From: Botryosphaeria dothidea
Taxonomy: Eukaryota > Ascomycota > Dothideomycetes > Botryosphaeriales > Botryosphaeriaceae
NCBI GenBank assembly: GCA_011503125.2
Contig: WWBZ02000001.1
Span: 5,952,001-6,016,000, forward strand
Direction: 5' to 3'
Length of the DNA: 64,000 nucleotides
Below, in pieces: positions 34,956-46,531 of this stretch. Every line of letters starts with the position of its first letter. Position 1 is the first letter of the stretch. The position numbers and the translations under genes are program-made. The notes beneath the pieces are model-generated. The model saw nothing but the letters and a program-made list of their open reading frames with translations, was not told the DNA's origin and made no database searches.

Positions 34956-35859
34956 GTTGTCGTTGCGATCGCAAAGGCAAATACGGTACGATGGAACACC
35001 AAATAATCCTGATGGTTGAGCTGGGGAAGGATGATCGATAGCTGTCCGCTGGAGCGACTCTTCGAACGATCCTGTCTCAACAGATTATGAATGCCTGGCG
35101 CAGTACCACCCTCGTCAAGTTCGGCCTCGCTCTCGCGTTTATAAAACCCCGTTGGCCCCATCTTTGCCTGCTAAACGCTTCGGCTCGGACATTATTGTCA
35201 CCCTGGCTCCGCCTCTCCTGACCCATTTCTCTCTAGGCCCAGGAAAAACGGGTCATTTGTTCGGCCTAATCGGTCTTGTACAACACGAAGCGGACCAGTC
35301 GAAGTGCGCGTTACTGCACGATCCTGGCAGCTACATCAGCAGCCAGTTTCATTCCCCGCCCGCGGGACACCGCCAAACAAAGGGGCGTTCGCTGCTGGGG
35401 ATAACAATATCAAGACGCAGATGAAGAGGCGAACTCGAGAGAAGTATCAGAGCTCGACTACGATCACACTCTCATGGAATTCCACAATTGGGGTGGCCTT
35501 GCGTAGCTTAGCGGCTTGATGCAAGGCCTGGCTCAAGAGCCTGCGGCTTAAGAATCCACAGTGGCGCGTGGCCATCTCGGCCTGTGCGCCGCCCCGCCGC
35601 TCGACCGTCCGGGGACGGCTGAGTAAGCGTCGGACCGCGGAGAAGATCGTACAGTATCATTATCAATTGAAGCATCTGCCCTTGAAACCTGCGTTTACGA
35701 AAGATCTTCCAGAATTGTAGCTAAATCGGTTAGACTTATGGGTTGATATACTGTACCTGCTCGTAACCCGCTCCACTTCTAAATTCTAAAATAATCACCA
35801 TTACGGGGTGTCAAATGAATGCTCAAAGAGCTCACCGCTCCAGCTCGTTCAAATCAATT
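34956..35859. other. Intergenic region upstream of the sulfotransferase-like gene
   Basis: About 900 bases. It contains the TATA element at 35,138-35,143; the rest shows no coding signal I can support. Confidence 0.5.
35138..35143 (-). promoter_or_regulatory. TATA box of the sulfotransferase-like gene
   Basis: TATAAA on the minus strand in the context GTTTTATAAACGCG, 183 bases ahead of the ATG at 34955, a plausible distance for a fungal core promoter. Confidence 0.45.
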
Positions 35860-37773
35860 TCATGCACACGGCATCCCCTTCTTCAGATCATTTATCGTCT
35901 CTCGGAAGCCAAACGCCGCATGCTTGTATCCTTCCCCACGCCCATCCGACCTCAACAGCCCATACCTCAACTTCGTCTTCCCCAACCCTTTCCCCAGCGG
36001 TTGTGCCGGCAAACAACGCCCTTCCACCAATCTATCCAAGTCCGCATTCCGCGTCGTAACCAAAATGCTCGAGAACGACATACTCGCGCTATACCCATTG
36101 GCATAGTACGAAAACGCGCCAACACAGACGCCCACCAGCGCAACCACAACGCCCACCCCATACGCGGCAACCAGGTTCCGCCAGTTGTACACGTACCTAT
36201 TCGTCGGCGTGAAGACCGACACGCCGACGGTAGTGTTGCCGGCGAGCAGCTCGGACGACATGAGGCTGAGGGTGAAGTTGTGCGACAGGTCCTCGATGGC
36301 GCGGGCGATGCTGGCGTTGCGGCACATGTACGCCTGGCTGGTGTCGATGTAGTCGCTCGCGTCGCCCAGCGTGGCCATCAGCTCCGGGCACGACGCGAGG
36401 CTGGTCTTGAGCAGGAAGGCCTCTGGGTTGTTGTTGGTGCCCATGGCGGAGATGCCGATCTGGACGGCGAGGATGCTGCGGATGGCGGCCGAGTAGCCGC
36501 TGTAGGCGACCTGGCTGGCGGTGTATGCGGTCGGCACGTCGCCGGGCGTGACGTGCACTGCGGCCGTCTTGTTGAGGTGCGTGATGGTCGTGGATTGCTC
36601 GGTCGCGGTGAAGTTGAAGAGCACGTGGTAGGTTGTGTTCCACAGGTTGCAGGTCAGATTTTGGCCCTTTGTTCCCCCGATGTTGATGAATACCGTGTCG
36701 TCCATGTCCAGCGTTGTGTTTCCGAGCCAGATCAGAGGCCCGACGAATCCACTCGGAACATCCATCGTCTTGTCGAACATCTCTTGAAGCGAGGCGACGT
36801 CTTCTCCTCCGTTTTTTCTTTCTGCCGCATCACTCAGGTTGTAGCATTTCAAAGACGGACCAAAGAATTCGAGTTCGTAAGAGGAATTCGGGTAGTGAGC
36901 GGCAACTTGAATGATGTCTCCTGCAGTCGCAGTTGCAGCGACTACTCGATGCACGGGAATGGAGGCCCCGCTGATGAAGCCAGCACCCTCATATTTTGCA
37001 TAGTACTTGGAGCTTGACCAATCAAGGCATGGAACCAATACATCGGTAGAATTCTGCATTATTTCAAGGTGAACTGATAGTGTGGCAGGCGTAATCGTTG
37101 CTACGAGGGGAATACACCTGGATTTTGCGTTAGATAAGCCGGTAAGGCGTAAAAGAGAGGTGAGTCGAACTGACCACATCGATGCAGCCAACAAGCAGAG
37201 CACCTTTGCTTTGCTGATAATCTCCCAGCTGAAAAACGACGTCGGATCAACCGTCAACGAGAAGAGATCATCCATGGCGTGCAATGAGACTGGCTTGCTC
37301 CTGAGGGTGACCCAAATCCTTTGGCTGAATGCAACACCCACACTTGCGGCTAAAGCGGCCTTTGAAAGGAAGGCCAGGCCGGTTCCAATTCGAATTGCCC
37401 ATTGCTGTGTTGTCGTGGATTCCACATTGGTATGATGCAACGACTGGTAATAAATGTGGTGGGCTACACCGGCGAGGATCCCGAAAACGAACAAAGAAAG
37501 CATCAAAGCTGGGGACTTCCAGTGAACTCCCCACTGGGACCGAGGCGAAACTGCATTCGCTCCGCTACTCTCATCCTTGTAAGCGATTCCGGAATTTGGG
37601 TTGGAGATGTGAGGTGGCTCGGTGAAGAACACTTCGTGAGCGTTCACGCTGTTGGAATCCGTTGCAAGCCCGGGTTTGCTGGTGAGGTGGTCGGTGCTAT
37701 GAGGCTGAAAGGAAGCGTCATTCATGACAATGCTGTAATCGTGCTCATTGTTCCACCTCGAGGATCTAGGCAT
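35860..37773 (-). CDS. Fungal multi-pass membrane protein of unknown function
   Basis: Two exons, 37773-37175 and 37117-35860; 618 aa. Start is ATG 37773 (MPRSSRWNNEHDYSIVMND), since the frame further upstream lacks an ATG. A 57-nt intron (37174-37118, branch site CTAAC) splices ASMW|CIPLVATITPATLSV. It is a multiple of three and stop-free, so its retention would add 19 residues. Predicted helices: SPALMLSLFVFGILAGVA, WAIRIGTGLAFLSKAALAAS, KAKVLCLLAASMWCIPLVA, and near the C-terminus LVAAYGVGVVVALVGVCVGA. A ~300-residue loop with many N-glycosylation sequons and several Cys lies between helices 3 and 4, presumably outside the cell or luminal. This layout is widespread in filamentous fungi; no function is known to me. 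Confidence 0.82.
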   Translation of the reverse strand: MPRSSRWNNEHDYSIVMNDASFQPHSTDHLTSKPGLATDSNSVNAHEVFFTEPPHISNPNSGIAYKDESSGANAVSPRSQWGVHWKSPALMLSLFVFGILAGVAHHIYYQSLHHTNVESTTTQQWAIRIGTGLAFLSKAALAASVGVAFSQRIWVTLRSKPVSLHAMDDLFSLTVDPTSFFSWEIISKAKVLCLLAASMWSVRLTSLLRLTGLSNAKSRCIPLVATITPATLSVHLEIMQNSTDVLVPCLDWSSSKYYAKYEGAGFISGASIPVHRVVAATATAGDIIQVAAHYPNSSYELEFFGPSLKCYNLSDAAERKNGGEDVASLQEMFDKTMDVPSGFVGPLIWLGNTTLDMDDTVFINIGGTKGQNLTCNLWNTTYHVLFNFTATEQSTTITHLNKTAAVHVTPGDVPTAYTASQVAYSGYSAAIRSILAVQIGISAMGTNNNPEAFLLKTSLASCPELMATLGDASDYIDTSQAYMCRNASIARAIEDLSHNFTLSLMSSELLAGNTTVGVSVFTPTNRYVYNWRNLVAAYGVGVVVALVGVCVGAFSYYANGYSASMSFSSILVTTRNADLDRLVEGRCLPAQPLGKGLGKTKLRYGLLRSDGRGEGYKHAAFGFRETINDLKKGMPCA

Positions 37774-38702
37774 GGCTGAAAACTCCTCTCTGGCTTTACG
37801 GGCTCCGCTGTGGTCCGGAGAATAAGGGCGGGAATTTAATGTAGCGCGAAAAGGCAATGCGTATCCCCGTTCCTCATGCCGAAAACTCTGCTACTTAATC
37901 TAACTGCCCAGACCTATCTTGCGCAGAACTCCGTGGCGAGGCTGACATCGTGGGGTCCAAAAGCCTTCTGCTCGTGCGGCCCGAGGCTGTGCAGCGTTCG
38001 TAGACCAATCATTAACGCCATTTACCGCACAGATGTGTTGCAAGCTCTATTCCTAGCTACTGACCGCATATGCGCTAAGGCTTTCGCGTCAAATGGGAAA
38101 CGCCAAGCGGCCACCAGGACGTCAAGTGTATAAAATTAATTGTTGCACGGCTGGTGTGGGCCGACGGTGGGCGCTCCGAACTGAGCGGTATCGCTTGGAG
38201 CCTGTTGTGGGCGGCCATAATTAAAAGAGTTTTTTTTTTTTAAAAAAAAAGAGATTTCCGAGTGATTCTGCAAGCGGTCCGTGATAATGGTGTTGTTTTT
38301 CGTGGAGATAAAACATTCCAACCCAATTCCTCGGCACGGCCCGCCGTACCCGCCCCTGTCCGCGCGGCAACACCCTTAGCTCTTACGCGCCGTCGGGCTC
38401 CCTGCAGATACATGCTAAACTTACAGAAACGTGTTGCAGCCGATGGTGAGCGCTGATGATTTGTATAAAATAACTCCATAGGGCCTCGAAGCGTTCGTCC
38501 GGACACTAGTGTATTTTAGTTTTGGTGACAAAGCCAAAGTCCGGATTGTGCTTCGAGATCAAGACGTTTTGGCGTCCTCTCTCCTTTGTTACAATCCACC
38601 ATATTAACGTAATGCCAAGCACAATGTCAAAGAAAAGGATGAGCATTTTGTTCTAAGGTAGGAGTACATATCTGGGGCTCCACAGCCCCAAACATCTGAT
38701 TG
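37774..38702. other. Divergent promoter region between the membrane protein and the FAD monooxygenase
   Basis: About 930 bases between divergently transcribed genes. A T12A9 tract at 38,230-38,250 can fold back or act as a nucleosome-free spacer. A TATAAAA lies at 38,464-38,470 on the plus strand, 233 bases ahead of the monooxygenase ATG. No gene recognised. Confidence 0.5.
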
Positions 38703-40276
38703 ATGGGTCCTAACCGCTCCCAAAACACCAAAATGGAAACTTCCGAGAGGCGAAGAACACAGATTATCATCGTAGGCGGAGGGGTAACAGGTCTCTCGCT
38801 TGCTCTAATGCTCGAACGCCTCGACGTCTCTTATGTTCTACTGGAAGCCTACCCTATCCTTACCAAAGCCGTGGGAACAACCATAGCCCTTCTCGCGAAC
38901 GGCCTCCGCATATTGGACCAGCTAGGGCTCCTTGAGCAGATCCAGGAAGCAGGGCAGACACCTCTCAAGCAAGAAATCATTGACGGAAACACGGGGAGGA
39001 AGGATTTTGAAATGGACCTGAGCGAATTAGCGAGCGATTTCCTCGAGAGACACGGATACTCAGGCTACGTGATGCCTCGGCATGAGTTCCTCAAGATTCT
39101 GGAAAAGCAGTTGAAAAACAGGGACTGCCTGCTTACAAACAAAAGAGTCAAGGAAATAGAACAGTCAGCCAGTGCTGCAAGCGTCATCTGTGAGGACGGG
39201 ACACGGTACGATGCGCAAATCGTCGTGGGCGCCGACGGCATACGAAGCACCGTACGCCGCGAGATGTGGCGTCTCGCAGCAGAAGCATCACCGGGCTGGT
39301 TTCCGGACAAGCACCGTACCTCGTTCAACCCACGCCTCCGAGAACATGTTTTTGGGCTGACGTTCCATCAGTGATGAGCTGCGAATACGCCGTCGCCTTC
39401 GCCACAGCGCCCCCCTCCCCATACTTCTCACCCGGCGACCTCATCAGCATCGAGCGCCCCGGCTCCAACGCAGGCATCGTCTGCGGCCGACAGGCCCAGC
39501 TCTTCCTCTTCTACTACTGGCGATTGCATCCCCCGCACATCACCTTCCCCGCCGACGCCATCCCGCACATCTCCCCTTCCGAGCGAGAAGCGCGCTGGGC
39601 CGACGCAGCCAAGCTTCCACTCAGTCGCGGCGGCCTCACCTTCGGCGACATCATGGCGACGGGGATGGCGCGGCCGGGCGCGACGATGCTGCCGCACCAC
39701 GCGTTCGAGAAGTGGTGGTTCGGGCGCGTCGTCGTGATCGGGGACGCGGCGCACAAGTTCAACCCGCTGATGAGCCAGGGCGGGAACAACTGCATCGAGT
39801 CGGCGGCGGCGCTGGTGAATCAGCTGGAGCGGTATTTGGAAGAGCGGAAAGTCTCGTTGCAGGCGGCGGAGTGGCCGCGTGAGGCGCTGGTCGAAGCTTT
39901 AACGGCGTTAGAGCGGGAGCGGTTGCCAAGGGTGAAGCAGTTGATTGAGATGAGTCAGACGGCGCAGCATGTCGCTGCACGGGATACTCGGTTGTATGAC
40001 TTCATTGCAAAGTACGTCTTGTGGCTGGTTCCGAAACGTATGCATGTAGATATGATCACAAGCTATGTTGTTGGGTGTTCGAGGTTGAAGGGCAAGGCGT
40101 GGGACCGTCCGGATAAAGAGCATAGTATACCATGGGGTGATGAATGGGAAGAACGGAAAGAAGAAGAGGAAGAGGAAGAGGCGTCGAGCAGTCTTTTGAG
40201 TCTGACTATGATTTTGAGCACTGTGGTAATTTCACTTCTGGCCATTACCATTGGTCTTTGGAGAAGACTAGTTTGA
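38703..40276 (+). CDS. FAD-dependent monooxygenase (PaxM-like) with C-terminal membrane anchor
   Basis: Exons 38703-39315 and 39372-40276 with a 56-nt intron (branch site CTGAC) that reconciles the two frames; 505 aa. A second ATG at 38733 (METSERRRTQ) is an equally possible start. FAD-binding Rossmann motif QIIIVGGGVTGLSLALMLER is near the N-terminus. The DG motif is VVGADGIRSTVR, and the second FAD motif is VVVIGDAAHKFNPLMSQGGN. A Glu-rich stretch and a C-terminal helix (LTMILSTVVISLLAITIGLW) suggest ER anchoring, as in PaxM-type epoxidases of fungal terpenoid pathways. Substrate unknown; no terpene cyclase or PKS gene is in the window. It is followed on the same strand by an NmrA-like reductase, 590 bases downstream. 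Confidence 0.88.
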
Positions 40277-40866
40277 ATATATTTTCAATTCAAGTCTATT
40301 CTTGCAGAAGCTGAACAAGTTAGAGAAAATTAATGGTCTCTCCGTTCAGTTCAGATTCACCGGTATTTTGTCTAAATATACGCAGAGGAGAGTTTCGTAG
40401 GACAAAGAACATTTAGAGATATAGAGATCTCCAATGAAGTAGATGAAGGTGTTCTGGAATCTTTCGTCCACCTCTTTGATTTATAAGAATACGTTACGTG
40501 ATCTGACATGCACGATATGTAGGCAAATGGGCTCTCGGCTTCGGCTTTCGGATTCTCTGCAGCGCGAGGGCCCACTTGTTCTCAGGAACACCAACCCAAC
40601 CAATGATCTGGACTCTCTGTAGATCACCTTGGTTTCGGCCTCGCGCTATCAAACGGACCAAAACTCGGAGGAGACGGCCTAGAGAGCAACGTCATCAGGC
40701 CCGTGTGCGACGGCAAGCATGTCCAGTTCGCATACGTATAAAGCCATATCTGCATGCACACGATAATCTTGAACAATTAAGGGTTACAGCGAAGTACTAT
40801 TGCCTGATTCGTCATCATCACCATTCCTTGAAAGTCAATTTCAACCAACCACAAAATTCATACACC
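40277..40866. other. Spacer and promoter of the NmrA-like gene
   Basis: 590 bases between two same-strand genes. It contains a TATAAA at 40,737-40,742 and a CA-rich leader before the ATG. No coding content seen. Confidence 0.55.
40737..40742 (+). promoter_or_regulatory. TATA box of the NmrA-like gene
   Basis: TATAAA 125 bases ahead of ATG 40867, in the right orientation and followed by a CA- and AT-rich leader. Confidence 0.5.
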
Positions 40867-41816
40867 ATGCTCATCTTGATCGCTGGCATCACCGGCTTCG
40901 TCGGCATTCCTTGCGCCAGAGCTGCCATTGCACGTGGCCACAAGGTCCGAGGCCTGGCCCGCAATGCTGATAGGCTCCCCAAGGACCTCCTTCAACAGCT
41001 CGAAAGTTTTGAGACCCTTTCCGGCATCTACGATGTTGCTGCATACGATCGTGCCGTCGCCGGCGTCGATGCTGTCATCAACACCATGGCTGGCTTCCCG
41101 GAAATGATCATGGAAGCGCAACTCTTGCTTCTAAGGGCAGCGGAGCGCGCTGGCGTGAAGGTATGATTTTTGGTGCTGTTTTTCAGAAGTCTACCTGATT
41201 CCTGTGTTAGATATTCCACGCCACCACCTGGAACATGGACTGGAGGCGTTCCCCCGGCACCCATGAGATCTACGATGATCTCAGAAACTTCGCGCACCAT
41301 GTGGAAATCAGCTCGAGCATCAAGCCGATCTATATGTTCACAGGTGCCATTGCTGAGTTCTACTTTTGTAAAAGCCCAAACGACTGGGATGCCAAGACCA
41401 AGACGTTCTCTTACCATGGAGACTCTACGTTCCCGACCCGTTACACCACAGCAGATGATATAGGCAACTACGTGCTTGAAGCGATCAACGCTCCTGACGC
41501 TGCCAACGGAGGTTACATTGGCGTCCAGAGCTTCGAGGCCTCCCCGGAAGACATCATCAAGGCGTACAGTGCGGCGAGAGAGGGACGTGTCAAGGCCACT
41601 CTCAACTGCTTGGGAACGGTGGAAGATGCCAAGGCCAAGTTGGATCACGGGAGAGCCACCTATGAGAAGAGGGACTGGCCTAACTACATCTGGTACTGTT
41701 ACCAGTACCATATTCCGAAGAGGTCTTGGGACTATGAGCCAGTGGATGTTGCACGCTTCGCGAATGTCAAGCGAACTAGCCTGGAGGAGTTTTTCCGCCA
41801 GAATCCGGACGTCTAA
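40867..41816 (+). CDS. NmrA-like NAD(P)-binding protein
   Basis: Exons 40867-41160 and 41211-41816 with a 50-nt phase-0 intron; 299 aa. The N-terminus has the Rossmann dinucleotide fold of the NmrA/isoflavone-reductase group of atypical short-chain dehydrogenases: LILIAGITGFVGIPCARAAI, with glycine pattern GxxGxxG, then KVRGLARN. The splice join gives RAGVK|IFHATTWNMDW, matching the family's AGVKRF-xx-STW region. Later parts (TSSIKP-like SSSIKPIYMFTGAIAEFYF, TTADDIGNYVLEAINAP) are typical substrate-side segments. Members are either NADP-sensing regulators or reductases; catalysis is not certain. The neighbouring FAD monooxygenase suggests a joint metabolic role, which is inference only. Confidence 0.87.
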
Positions 41817-42027
41817 GAAATGGCGCAAGGTAGCTGGTGTTTGGATATATGTATCGAACTTTCCTAAAATGAAGTCAACTATGTTGGACCTGTCCAGCTT
41901 TTAGATCCTTGTGTCTGTTCACCTGCTTCAGACGGCGATGGGAAGAAATACCAAATTCTAGCATTAATTGGGACCATAACTATCATTAACTACGTGATCT
42001 CGTGTCATCTCGCATTAAAATTCTGAT

Positions 42028-45000
42028 TTAAATCAGCAAAGCAGCAAAGGTGATGCAGAGTGCAGATGACAGGGCGAGCAGGTTCGTGCTGCCAGAGGCA
42101 GTTGTCGCACTATCCGAAGGGTCTGAAGTGGGACTTGCGGTAGCTGCAACATTGTCTCGTGATAACGCGGTGGTTTTGCTTGTCGTGCTGCTCGTGCTTT
42201 TTGTTCCCGTCTCTTCACCCTCCAAGCTCGTGGTTGGCGCAGAAACTGCGAACGTCGTAGTACCATCCACGACGATACCTCCCGGTGCTGCGCTCAATGT
42301 TTTCCTGCCACTCGTGATAGCCGGTCCACCAACTGTCAGCGTTTGCGATCCCACAACAATGACGCTCGTGCTGTCTGCGGGTCTGTCTGCTGTCAAAGTG
42401 AGAGAATCAAAAGTGATGACGGTCTCAGCTGAGTCTGTCGAGCCAGACGAACCCGCAGCAATGGTCAGCGTTTCGCCGCCAGGAAGCGTTACGGATGCTC
42501 GAGCCCCCGAGAAAGCTTGGGAGGACCCATCGACAACAACGACCCCAGAAGGCGCCAAGCTGAGCGTACGTCCATCGATCGTGACAGCAGGACCCCCGAC
42601 GCTGAGGGTGGCGTCTTGCGCAGGCTGGCCAGAGCTGCCTTGTCCATTCAGGGTTGAGTAGGCAACTGTCGAGCCATCCACCACCACACCACCGGAGCCG
42701 AGACTGACGACTTGTCCGCTCACCGTAGCTGCAGCCCCGCCAGCTTCCAGCGTAGTGGTTCCTCCAACACCAACGCCCTGGCCAGCGGCAGCTGTGATAG
42801 TGCTCCCGCCAACCGTCACAACCGCCCCCGGGATCTCTCCGTACGTCTGCGTCTGGCCTCCGTCTATCACGACGATGTCTGACTCTCCGACACTAACGAC
42901 TTGACCGCCAACTGTCACCGCTGGTCCACCAGCGCTCGCAGTCACAGAGCCCAGCCCTATTTCCTTTCCCGGAACAGCCGTATACGTGGAACCTCCGACG
43001 GTGATCACGGCCTCCCCGTTCCCGCCAGCACTGCCGGGTGCGGAGGCAGCAGGATCGAGGGGAATGATTACAACGGTGGGGTCATTGCCACCACCTGATG
43101 GGTCTGAGCCGTCTAGGTTGCTGGTCCCCGAGCCTCCACTGGTTGAGCTGTCAGGATCGGACGTTCCAGGGTCACCGCCATTTTCTGGTCCTGAACTGCT
43201 GCCAAGATCTGCGGCTCCTGGATCCGAGGAGCGTCCGGGGTTCGAAGAGCCTGGATCTGAAGCCCCGGGATTGCTTTCAGAGGGGTCTGATGAATCTCCG
43301 GGGCTTGAGCTTCCAGGGTCAGAGTTGTTGCCTGGGTCTGAACTACCCGGATTTGGATTCGAGATTCCTGGGTCTGAGCTCCCAGGATCCGAGGTTGCGG
43401 GATCTGAATTGCCTAGGTCCGAACTGTCTGGATCGGAAGTGCCAGGATCTGAGCTGCCTGGGTCTGAATCTCCTGGGTCTGAACTTCCGGGATCTTGATT
43501 TCCTGGATCTCCATTACCGGGATCCGAGGAGCCTGGGTCCTCACTTCCTGGATCCCCACCCCCTGGACCTCCGCTTCCCGGGTCTTCGTTGCCAGGATCC
43601 TCAGGATCGGATCCAGGATCTGGCGGACTCTCGCTCGGCTCCGGACTCGCAGGGCCAATCGGCTCCAGCACCGAAGGCTGCGACGGCGCCGCGGTCGGTC
43701 TCCCGCTACCAACGGGATCCGACGGACTCGTGTTCGTCGGCAGCGGATCCGCCGCCGTGTTGCTCGGCTCAGCAGACGTCGTCGTAGGCTCTGGGTCCTC
43801 CGCCGCGGTAGTCGTAGCAGGGGGCAGCAGCGCGCCCGCCGTGGTCAGAAGGATCGGCGGGTCGTGCATGGTGTAGGTCCCGAAAAACTGGTTGATGGGC
43901 GCACAGCCGCTCCAGGCGGGCTGCAGGTGCTGCAGCTGGGTGCGGTAGAGCACGTTGGGGCGGTAGTTGTCGTGGATGGTCGACGGCGCGCACGTGTTGA
44001 TCAGGTTGTACGGGTTGTCCTGGCACGAGTTCGGCCACCAGTACGCGCTGCTGGGCACGAGCGGGATCTCGACGCCGGACACGGTGGTCTTGGCCAGGTT
44101 GGCGAAGTTGAAGGGTTTGGCCAGCTGCGTGGGCCCGTCGTAGCCGGGTTGGCCGGGCAGGCTGTAGAGCTCGCCGGGCGGCACGGCGACCCAGACGGAG
44201 GTCATGTCTTGGCCGCATGTTTGGGCGGAGGCGCCGAGGTCGGCGCGGGCGTACATGGTGGAGAAGTAGAGATAGGCGGATGGGGAGGTCATGGTCATGT
44301 TTCCGACTGTGGCGACGGCAGGTGCTGTGTTCTGGCGTTTGTTGATATCCCATGGACTGGTGCGGGTGGCTTTTGGACCGCAGATGATGTCCTCCGACCA
44401 AGGCTCGGGCCAGTAGTACAGATCCACCTCCTCGGTCCCCCACAGGAAACACCTCTCGTCACACGCATTAGGATTCTGGCAAGTTGGCTGCCAGAAATCG
44501 GGGTCTTGATAGAAATTATCCTGTGTTGCTGTTGCTGTCCGAGTTTGGGACCAAGCTGACTTCTCCAGACTCCATAGAGACCATAGCGACGAGCACTCCT
44601 GGCCCCCAAAGCTGCAACTGGGTACGGCTGTGCCCGAGTAGTTATACGTCGTCGCTGTATCCTCTGAGACGGTAGTTGAGGATTGCCAGGTCATGTACGA
44701 ATAGTTGCCGCCGCGTGGTATTCCGTCACAGAGGGTGATGACAGGATCATCTGGTGAGCCTCGGGGGATTCCTGTATACCAGTTGACATAGAAAGTTGAG
44801 CTAGTTGTGTATGTAATGGCATGAGACTTGTTGTATGAGCTCCATGAGACATCGCAGCTGTTGAGCGAAAGGAAACTCTGGATCGGAACATTTGATGGAA
44901 GCCAAGGGAGAGTGTTGTTGGCTAGTGTTATAGTGGCGGTGGCATTTCTCGTTATCGTAGTGGTAGCTGCGGTAAGGGTAGTCGAGGAATTGGTTGGGTC

Positions 45001-45179
45001 GAGCTCAGCAGCATGAACAGATGTTGCACTAGTCGAGTGTGGTGTCGAAGTGTTGGCATATATCTGGGCCTGCGCGCCTGTTTGGAGTCATTAGTACGTT
45101 GAGGTGGACGTGGAGATTTCCACGAACCAATGGCAGCTGCAGTTGCAACAACTGAAAGAAGTTGCAGAAAGCCAGGCAT
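42028..45179 (-). CDS. Large secreted Ser/Gly/Pro repeat protein, probably GPI-anchored
   Basis: Two exons, 45179-45128 and 45077-42028, with a 50-nt intron (branch site TACTAAT); 1,033 aa. Exon 1 is almost exactly the signal peptide (MPGFLQLLSVVATAAAIG). Exon 2 opens AQAQIYANTSTPHST. Residues ~20-440 form a Cys-containing N-terminal domain with many N-glycosylation sequons. Next is a tandem tract of SDPG/DPGS units (nt 43640-43138). Then come three or four degenerate ~60-residue repeats around GGSTYTAVPG...GGPAVTVGGQVVS, and a Ser/Thr-rich stalk. The C-terminus is a hydrophobic GPI-type signal (LLALSSALCITFAALLI). The architecture points to a cell-wall or cell-surface protein. The 888-codon frame from ATG 44694 is a truncated reading; upstream sequence is clearly coding. 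Confidence 0.85.
43138..43640 (-). repeat. Coding tandem repeat of DPGS/SDPG units
   Basis: About 500 bases of short imperfect tandem units read on the minus strand as SDPGSSDPG, GDPGS and EDPGN variants. The repeat keeps several other frames open too, which creates long false reading frames on the plus strand. Confidence 0.85.
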
Positions 45180-46531
45180 GTCGAACAGAAAGCGCTCTTG
45201 ACCGTACCCTTCCTCTCGCACGAGTGAGTGCTTCTGCGAAACAATTATACATCGTTGTGTTGGCCCCCGACGGCGGCTAGCGCTCCAGCAACAGTACATG
45301 GAAAGTCATCCTTTGGAGGGCTGGACACTCGGGGCTCAGTGAAAAAGGTAGCTGCTTTTCCTGTTACAGATGCAAGCTGCTCAATTATTGGACCTGCCAA
45401 GTAACAGCCCCCACGATTTTGCGGGAAATCTACCGTTTTTTACCGCAGAAGATCTAGGCACCAATGAAAGCAGACAGGCGAAATATTGCCTCGTATCGTG
45501 GCAGGCATCCCACTAGCCTCGTTCTAGTTTACGGCGCTGTAACTGCTACCCAAAGGTCCAAGAATCCCATCGTAAGTAAGACAAAGGAGTAGTTACGTTC
45601 CTTGCAGTCACGCGAGGTGTTTCGTTCCCTTTTGCAGTTTCTGCCGGGTGGGTCCGGAGTACACTTACGTTCTAGGCACTGGATTGTCGATCATTTAGAT
45701 GAAGGATCCACCTTCTGATCGGCTCAGTGCGCGATTCCGTTCAGCCTCTGTAAGACAGATGCTGGGTGGGCGCGCCTACTATGACGTTTTCTTTTCATTT
45801 ATGCACATATCAGCAGTGTTGCATCTGACTGAACAAAAGCAAAAAAAAAAAAAACTCACTTTGGTGTTCCGTAGCATCGTTCCGCTTCAATACAACAGCA
45901 GAGAAAGGCGGAAGGGGCGGCGGCGCGATTATTGACATGAGAACACGGTGTAGGGCAGAGGCGTCTCAGCAAGCTGGTCATGATGGCGTCGTTAATGGAA
46001 ATGCAGACGAATTCTGCCTCCCATTGTGTCGGGGCTTCTGCGCTGAGTCAATGGTGAGAAACGAGCTTCGAACACAGGTCGCAGCTCTTGTTTGCGAATT
46101 CATACATCCGCCCGTGATACGCCTCGACCAGGCGAGTCGAAATTGCTGATATTTTGATGAAAAGGTACCGGATGCGATGAGACGATGGGCGAGAGAATTT
46201 TGCTTCCATGCCGAGCTGCGGAGTTTAAAGCAAGACACTAAGCTTAATTCGGCGACTGATCACGTAGTGGGTGAAAAAAACGGAAGGGCAACTCCACAAT
46301 TGCCAAGATTTGGTATGATGAATTGTCCAAGATTGAACTATGAGTACTCTAAAGACGCTTGGTTCGAAAAATGAAGGACCGTAGATTTCTCAGAGACACG
46401 TCAAACCGCAGATTGCGTGTAGACCCTCCAGGAAAGTGCCATCAACGAATGGGTTTGCATAGATGAACTCCGCCGAATATGAAAGATCTGCATATTCACT
46501 CAAGAGCAGAGGGACAAGTCCCTGAGCCGCT
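45180..46531. other. Intergenic, nothing coding recognised
   Basis: About 1.35 kb upstream of the repeat protein and downstream of the Cys-rich gene. It includes a poly-A tract (about 45,841-45,854). No convincing exon seen. Confidence 0.5.

Noticed and set aside
37774..37857. A 28-residue N-terminal extension of the four-TM protein
   Set aside because: The frame is open but has no ATG; the first ATG is at 37773.
42050..44559. Several long open frames on the plus strand opposite the repeat surface protein, up to 354 codons
   Set aside because: They arise from the low-complexity DPGS repeat, whose composition keeps other frames free of stops. They lack starts, signals and domains, while the minus-strand frame has a signal peptide, an intron and a GPI-type end.
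44028..44694. ATG 44694 as the start of the repeat surface protein
   Set aside because: The frame continues upstream without stops through glycosylation-rich sequence to an intron and a clear signal-peptide exon at 45179.
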